Below are positions 14,534-18,644 of a stretch of DNA of 18,644 nt, one piece after another. A model generated the notes under the pieces. The model saw only the letters and a list, made by a program, of their open reading frames with translations, was not told where the DNA came from and ran no database searches. Origin of the DNA: CBDVBL01 sp965555375 (GTDB lineage: Bacteria > Zixibacteria > MSB-5A5 > UBA10806); the NCBI GenBank assembly GCA_965555375.1, contig CBEWDL010000058.1, positions 1 to 18,644 on the forward strand. Direction: 5' to 3'. A program made the translations under genes and the position numbers. Each line of letters opens with the position of its first letter. Position 1 is the stretch's first letter.

Positions 14534-16126
14534 ATGGGGGGAGTCGGAATAAAACAGCTCATTTTCGTACCGGCGATGCTGATTCTCATAGCCAGTTTGG
14601 AAGCATCGGCGACCATTATCCACATCCCGGATGATTATTCCGCCATCCAAGAAGGAATAGATGCCAGTTCCGATTGGGATACAGTTCTCGTGGCTGACGG
14701 CCGTTACTATGAACGTATCAATTTTCGCGGTAAGGATATCGTAGTTGCCAGCCAGTTTATTATAGACGGCGATACGGCCCATATCCATAATACCATTATC
14801 GATGCCGACACTCTCGTTTCGGGCGTGGCCGATACCGGAAGCGTGGTTTGTTTTGCCGGTAATGAATATATATCGTCGATAATTCGGGGTTTTACGATCC
14901 AGAACGGTATCGGGACGATATATCTATTGGATCAAAGATGCGGCGGCGGCATCTTCTGTTATTATTCCAGCCCCTCGATAGAAGATAATATCATCATAAA
15001 TAACTCGGCCGGCAATCTCGGGGGTGGCATCTCCTGTAACTACTCGAATGCCATTGTCAAAAACAACGTGATTATTGAGAATGCTGTCGATGGGTTTAAT
15101 GTCGGCGGCGGGGGTATATCCTGCATGCAGGCAAGTATCGCCATAGAAAACAATATCATAGGAGATAACCATTGCCGTGGCGAGGTTTCCGAGTGGGGAT
15201 ATGCTTATGGCGGGGCGATATATTGCGATTATTCAAGCCCGACTATGCTCAATAATGTTATCAGCGGGAATGCCGCAACGGGTTTCGGGGCTTACGGCGG
15301 CGCGATATCATTGAAGCACAGTTACAGCTTTATGGTCGGCAATATCATTGTTAACAATCGTGCAGAATCCGAGGGGATTGAAAATGCCTTTGGCGGCGGT
15401 ATATCCTGCGATTTCAATTCCGGTCCGACACTGATAAACAACACTATAACGCGGAATTCGGCCAATTGTGGCGGCGGTTTTTACTGCGCCTATTATACAT
15501 CTCCATCGCTGATAAATAACATCCTCTGGGCCGACACGGCCACAACGTCGGGAAACGAGCTTCTTATCAACGGTGACTCCGCGATAGTTGCTTATTGCGA
15601 TATCCAGGGCGGCTGGGAAGGCGAGGGGAATATCGATCTTCTTCCGCTTTTTCGCGATCCCGTAGACGGCGATTATCATCTGATGTCCACAGCCTGCGGG
15701 GATTCGTCCGATTCCCCCTGCATCGATGCCGGCGATCCCTCGATTGTCGACAACCTCCTGCATTGCGATTGGGGCTTGGGGGCGGTTAGAAGCGATATGG
15801 GCACCTTCGGGGGGCAGGAAATTCCCACTTACATCGGCGGTGACGATAATGCAATCTTTCCGTCGCATTTTTCTTTGTTACAGAACTACCCGAATCCTTT
15901 CAACGCAACAACTATAATAAAATTCATTCTGCCTGAGACAGGGGGAATTACGCTATCGGTCTACAATATCCTCGGCCAGCAGATAGCGACGCTGTCGGAG
16001 AGCATTAGACAGGCCGGCGAACATGCTATTATCTGGGATGCGGCGAATTTCCCCTCCGGCGTTTATTTTGCCCGGCTGGAGGCGGGAGGGCATAATCAGA
16101 GCATTAAGATGGTGCTTTTGAAATGA
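14534..16126 (+). CDS. Parallel beta-helix protein with T9SS sorting domain
   Basis: A 530-residue exported protein. The signal peptide covers 1-26 (ends LEASA). The mature start IIHIPDDYSAIQEGIDASSDWDTVLVADGRYYERINF is the standard opening of pectate-lyase-like right-handed helices (DUF1565/NosD type). Repeating turns follow, such as IEDNIIINNSAGNLGGGISCNYSN, NNVIIENAV, IENNIIGDN and LINNTITRNSANCGGGFYC, with stacked Asn and GGG(I/F)xC turns. Several cysteines recur in the same turn position. These helices often bind or cut polysaccharides, but no catalytic set can be assigned, so binding is as likely. Residues 443-530 are the sorting domain (HFSLLQNYPNPFNATTIIKF ... KMVLLK). The start is 7 bases after the previous stop, with GGAAAG as a modest binding site, so translation is probably coupled. 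Confidence 0.92.
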   Translation: MGGVGIKQLIFVPAMLILIASLEASATIIHIPDDYSAIQEGIDASSDWDTVLVADGRYYERINFRGKDIVVASQFIIDGDTAHIHNTIIDADTLVSGVADTGSVVCFAGNEYISSIIRGFTIQNGIGTIYLLDQRCGGGIFCYYSSPSIEDNIIINNSAGNLGGGISCNYSNAIVKNNVIIENAVDGFNVGGGGISCMQASIAIENNIIGDNHCRGEVSEWGYAYGGAIYCDYSSPTMLNNVISGNAATGFGAYGGAISLKHSYSFMVGNIIVNNRAESEGIENAFGGGISCDFNSGPTLINNTITRNSANCGGGFYCAYYTSPSLINNILWADTATTSGNELLINGDSAIVAYCDIQGGWEGEGNIDLLPLFRDPVDGDYHLMSTACGDSSDSPCIDAGDPSIVDNLLHCDWGLGAVRSDMGTFGGQEIPTYIGGDDNAIFPSHFSLLQNYPNPFNATTIIKFILPETGGITLSVYNILGQQIATLSESIRQAGEHAIIWDAANFPSGVYFARLEAGGHNQSIKMVLLK

Positions 16127-16127
16127 T

Positions 16128-16172
16128 AAATATCAGGCAACGATCTGATGATATTTAAGGCACGGCCTTTTT
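16128..16172 (+). terminator. Hairpin pair between beta-helix and LVIVD genes, possible weak terminator
   Basis: AAATATCA (16128-16135) pairs with TGATATTT (16149-16156), 13-base loop. Next, AAGGC (16157-16161) pairs with GCCTT (16165-16169) around ACG, and is followed by TTT and then AAAAAATTT. The second stem is short, so termination would be partial. This 70-base spacer is the largest in the run and may let the last gene be expressed at a different level. Confidence 0.4.
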
Positions 16173-16196
16173 AAAAAATTTACGGGGGAGGTTGAG

Positions 16197-18209
16197 ATGT
16201 TTCGGCTATTTTCTACAATATCTCTGAGAGGGCTGGTAAGCATTTTCGTGGTTTTGATCTGCTTCACCGGGGCGAAGGCTCAGGAGATCGAATATGTGGG
16301 CTCCTTATTCTTTGGCGGAAGTTTCCGTTCAATGCATGTCAATGAGCCATTTGCCTACTGTGCTATAGACAGAGGATTTCAGATCCTGGATATTACCGAT
16401 CCCGGCTCCGTTACGCCTGTAGGGGGGAATCCTTTTATACATCCAAGGGAGCTGGAACTTTCTGGAAATTATGTCTATGTTGCGGCAGGCACGCTTGAGG
16501 AACCACGCTTTGGAGTGATCGATATACAAGATCCTGAAGATCCGATAATCATAGCGACGCTGGATGCAGTCGGTTACTGGCCTATGGCGATGTCGGGAGA
16601 TTATGTTTATATAATCAATTCATCCGACGGGGTTTCCATTATTGATGTTTCCGAGCCATATAATCCTGAGGTCGTCGGAACTTATACAAATGCTGGAGAC
16701 AATCATGACATTTTCATCTCCGGATCTTATTTATATCTTTCGGCTGGGGACGACGACCTTGAGATAATCGATATTTCTAATCCTGTAGAACCTGCTCTCG
16801 TTACGCGCTATGTCAGCCCCCTGGGTAGTGGCTCGTGGGAGATTTTCGTAGAGGAGACTTACGCATATATGAAGTCCGGCAGTGGAGCAATAATTGAGAT
16901 TGCTGACATTTCAGATCCTTCAAATCCTTCATATATGGGACACATGGATTTCGGCTTTTATGAAATTCGCGGGATTTTTGTCGAAGAAAGCCTCATATAT
17001 GCGTTTCAATATTCGGGGCTTGATTTTGCCTGGACAATGATTATTAATGCGGATGACCCGGGGAATCCTTATTTGGAATACATAGGGAGCATTATCTTTG
17101 AAGAATGGGGTCATCTTCTGAATATGCATGCTATTGGTAATATTGTATATCACACCGTCAATTACAGGCTGACGATTTTGGATGTAAGTACTCCTTCATC
17201 GCCTACCACCATAGGCAGCTACACATCAACGTACGCTTTACACAAAGTAGAAGTGTCCGGGGATTACGTATATGGACTACATTCCGATCGTGTTTTCGCA
17301 TTCGATGTATCAGATCGGACGAATCCGGAACTAGTCTCGACTTATAGCGTGGGAGCATACGAATACGCACGGGATATAGCGCTGGCCGGGGACTATGCTT
17401 ATGTTGCCGAAATCGGCCTTGAAATAATCGATGTTTCAATACCGGAATCACCGTCCTTCGTCGCACATTATATTAGCGAACACAAGTACTGCATTGCCGT
17501 TCAGGGTGATTATGCGTATTTGGGGGGCATGGATATAATAGATGTCTCCAATCTTTACGAGCCTGTATTGCTGGGCAGCGGCGGAACGCCTGATCGAGTT
17601 TATGGAGGAGTCTATGTACAGGGTCAATATGCATATGTAACATTAGGAAGTTATGGTATTGACATTATAGATATCAGCGATCCTTATAATCCAAATCCTA
17701 TTGCCTACTACGATACACCCGGATTTGCCAGTGATATTTATGTGAATGAGAATTTCGCGTATATATCCGATTCGTGGGAAGGTGCTATTATTCTTGATGT
17801 TTCCGATCCATATAACCCGGCGTTCGTGGAGGTGTATGATACACCGGGTGCGGCCAGAAGCAACTGTATTGATGGCGAATACATTTACGTTGCGGATGAC
17901 TTTTCTCTAATGGTTCTCAGATTCATAGGCGGTCCCTGCGATTATATCCCGGGCGATTGCGACCATAACGGCATCCCGCTGGAAATAAGCGATGTCATTA
18001 CCATGATCGGGAATTACAGGGGAACGATAGCCCCGTATTATAGATGTGATTGCGGAGTGGATCCCCCGGGTTCTCACTTCGCGGCAACAGCGGATCCGAA
18101 CGGCAACTGCGTGGCCAACGAGCTCAGCGATGTGGTCATCGAGATAGGGGCGTATCGGGGGTTGGCTGAGGCGTCCGGCTGCCCGGATTGCCCGGGGTCG
18201 GGCAGGTAG
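16197..18209 (+). CDS. LVIVD-repeat beta-propeller protein with dockerin-like C-terminus
   Basis: A 670-residue exported protein with a signal peptide (about 1-28, ends GAKAQ). From about residue 55 to 575 there are twelve LVIVD-type repeats, each with a core like VSIIDVSEPYNPEVVGTY and a preceding G(D/N)YVY(I/V) strand. LVIVD repeats form propellers in many surface proteins of environmental bacteria. The end (578-670) is a dockerin-like module with two calcium-loop-like halves, GDCDHNGIPLEISDVITMI and ADPNGNCVANELSDVVIEI, joined by a Cys-rich linker (YRCDCG) and closed by SGCPDCPGS. It has no PNPFN sorting domain, unlike the previous four genes. Dockerins pair with cohesins in cellulosome-type systems, but outside Firmicutes they often serve other attachment, and no cohesin is in the window. 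A strong GGGGGAGG site precedes the ATG. Confidence 0.92.
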   Translation: MFRLFSTISLRGLVSIFVVLICFTGAKAQEIEYVGSLFFGGSFRSMHVNEPFAYCAIDRGFQILDITDPGSVTPVGGNPFIHPRELELSGNYVYVAAGTLEEPRFGVIDIQDPEDPIIIATLDAVGYWPMAMSGDYVYIINSSDGVSIIDVSEPYNPEVVGTYTNAGDNHDIFISGSYLYLSAGDDDLEIIDISNPVEPALVTRYVSPLGSGSWEIFVEETYAYMKSGSGAIIEIADISDPSNPSYMGHMDFGFYEIRGIFVEESLIYAFQYSGLDFAWTMIINADDPGNPYLEYIGSIIFEEWGHLLNMHAIGNIVYHTVNYRLTILDVSTPSSPTTIGSYTSTYALHKVEVSGDYVYGLHSDRVFAFDVSDRTNPELVSTYSVGAYEYARDIALAGDYAYVAEIGLEIIDVSIPESPSFVAHYISEHKYCIAVQGDYAYLGGMDIIDVSNLYEPVLLGSGGTPDRVYGGVYVQGQYAYVTLGSYGIDIIDISDPYNPNPIAYYDTPGFASDIYVNENFAYISDSWEGAIILDVSDPYNPAFVEVYDTPGAARSNCIDGEYIYVADDFSLMVLRFIGGPCDYIPGDCDHNGIPLEISDVITMIGNYRGTIAPYYRCDCGVDPPGSHFAATADPNGNCVANELSDVVIEIGAYRGLAEASGCPDCPGSGR

Positions 18210-18423
18210 TCGTCCTCAGCCGTTAGGCCAGCCGGCGGTGCCAGCCGTTATATCAACGCGTAATGATAGACAATCTAAATTTAAATAGCTTTCCTATATT
18301 ATTATTACTTAAGCCCCGATTTGTTGACACGGCATATGGAGTCCAGAAAATAACTGTGAGAATCGAAAAAATTCTTCTCCGGAGAAAATCTGGTTTCGCT
18401 CGACAGAGGGAATCTAGATGTAG

Positions 18424-18446
18424 GTCAAATCCCACCGGGATTTGAC
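18424..18446. repeat. Palindrome GTCAAATCCC/GGGATTTGAC, copy 2
   Basis: Perfect 10-base inverted arms around the 3-base loop ACC. It shares the GTCAAATC/GATTTGAC arms with 2934-2955 and lies 6 bases after the stop codon of the partial minus-strand gene. Its position between two convergent genes parallels copy 1, which also lies between convergent genes. Confidence 0.75.
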
Positions 18447-18452
18447 AGCTAA

Positions 18453-18644
18453 CTATTTCAGGAGAACCATCCTGATGTTTTCGGATTTCCCATTCGCCTT
18501 AAGGCAAGCAAAATAGACGCCGGAAGGGTAGTCCCAAGCGTCCCAGACAATGGCGTGTTCACCGGCCTGCTGGAAATCCTCGAATAGAATCGTTACACGC
18601 CGGCCCAGAACGCTGTAAATTGACAAAGCAACATAATCAGCTTG
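18453..18644 (-). CDS. T9SS type A sorting domain protein, partial (5' end beyond window)
   Basis: Hand translation of the minus strand from the right edge gives 63 residues and a TAG stop at 18455-18453. It reads QADYVALSIYSVLGRRVTIL, then a linker with FQQAGEHAIVWDAWDYPSGVY, and ends in KANGKSENIRMVLLK. This is the last part of the same sorting domain as in the four genes at 9060-16126, so it is another exported, surface-directed protein. Most of the gene, including the PNPFN motif, is outside the window. Where the other copies have VYFARLE, this one has VYFACLK: a cysteine replaces the arginine. It converges on the dockerin-like gene across a 243-base spacer that holds the palindrome at 18424 and no gene. 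Confidence 0.88.
   Translation of the reverse strand, partial: QADYVALSIYSVLGRRVTILFEDFQQAGEHAIVWDAWDYPSGVYFACLKANGKSENIRMVLLK

Noticed and set aside
18375..18386. Palindrome TTCTCCGGAGAA followed on the minus strand by a T-run, as a terminator of the right-edge gene
   Set aside because: The 12-base palindrome leaves only a four-base stem once a loop is allowed, so it is too weak to call a terminator.

Overview
The window looks like a piece of chromosome from an uncultured, Gram-negative-type bacterium of the FCB (Fibrobacteres-Chlorobi-Bacteroidetes) neighbourhood, of the sort found in candidate phyla such as Zixibacteria, KSB1 or Marinimicrobia. The reasons are that five proteins end in a Por/type IX (T9SS) type A sorting domain with a PNPFN core, one ends in a dockerin-like domain, YidC has the large periplasmic domain of two-membrane bacteria, and G+C is moderate. 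The exact phylum cannot be read from this sequence.

Left part (1-5800, mostly minus strand): a broken-up version of the conserved rpmH-rnpA-yidD-yidC-mnmE block. rpmH, rnpA, yidD and yidC are tightly packed behind one good promoter. The usual step from yidC to mnmE is interrupted by a plus-strand, AT-rich gene for an unrecognised secreted protein (2136-2924) and by about 350 bp packed with at least six different palindromes (2925-3289). mnmE has its own promoter and may be leaderless. Downstream of mnmE an AT-rich, TTG-started membrane-protein ORF runs off the left edge. jag, mnmG and dnaA are not in the window.

Middle (5800-8400): single genes with roomy spacers. They are a small secreted protein of unknown function (minus), a 90-residue single-RRM RNA-binding protein (plus), and a class I SAM-dependent methyltransferase (minus). 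The spacer where the RRM and methyltransferase genes converge holds direct and inverted repeats.

Right part (8400-18210): one long plus-strand run of six genes for exported proteins, probably a single operon, starting from a clear promoter at 8350-8377. In order: a small secreted protein; a lamin-tail-domain protein; a seven-repeat beta-propeller; an 834-residue Asp-box protein with a carboxypeptidase-regulatory-like domain and a GFWKH domain; a parallel beta-helix protein; and a twelve-repeat LVIVD beta-propeller with a dockerin-like end. Four of the six carry the T9SS sorting domain. A fifth sorting-domain gene comes in from the right edge on the minus strand (18453-18644, partial). The likely theme is a set of repeat-built proteins displayed on or released from the cell surface by a type IX system encoded elsewhere.

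Three start regions (mnmE, rpmH and the surface-protein run) share the -10 box TATATT, two of them with TTGAC(A/G) and a 16-bp spacer. No tRNA, rRNA, CRISPR array, transposase or phage gene was seen.
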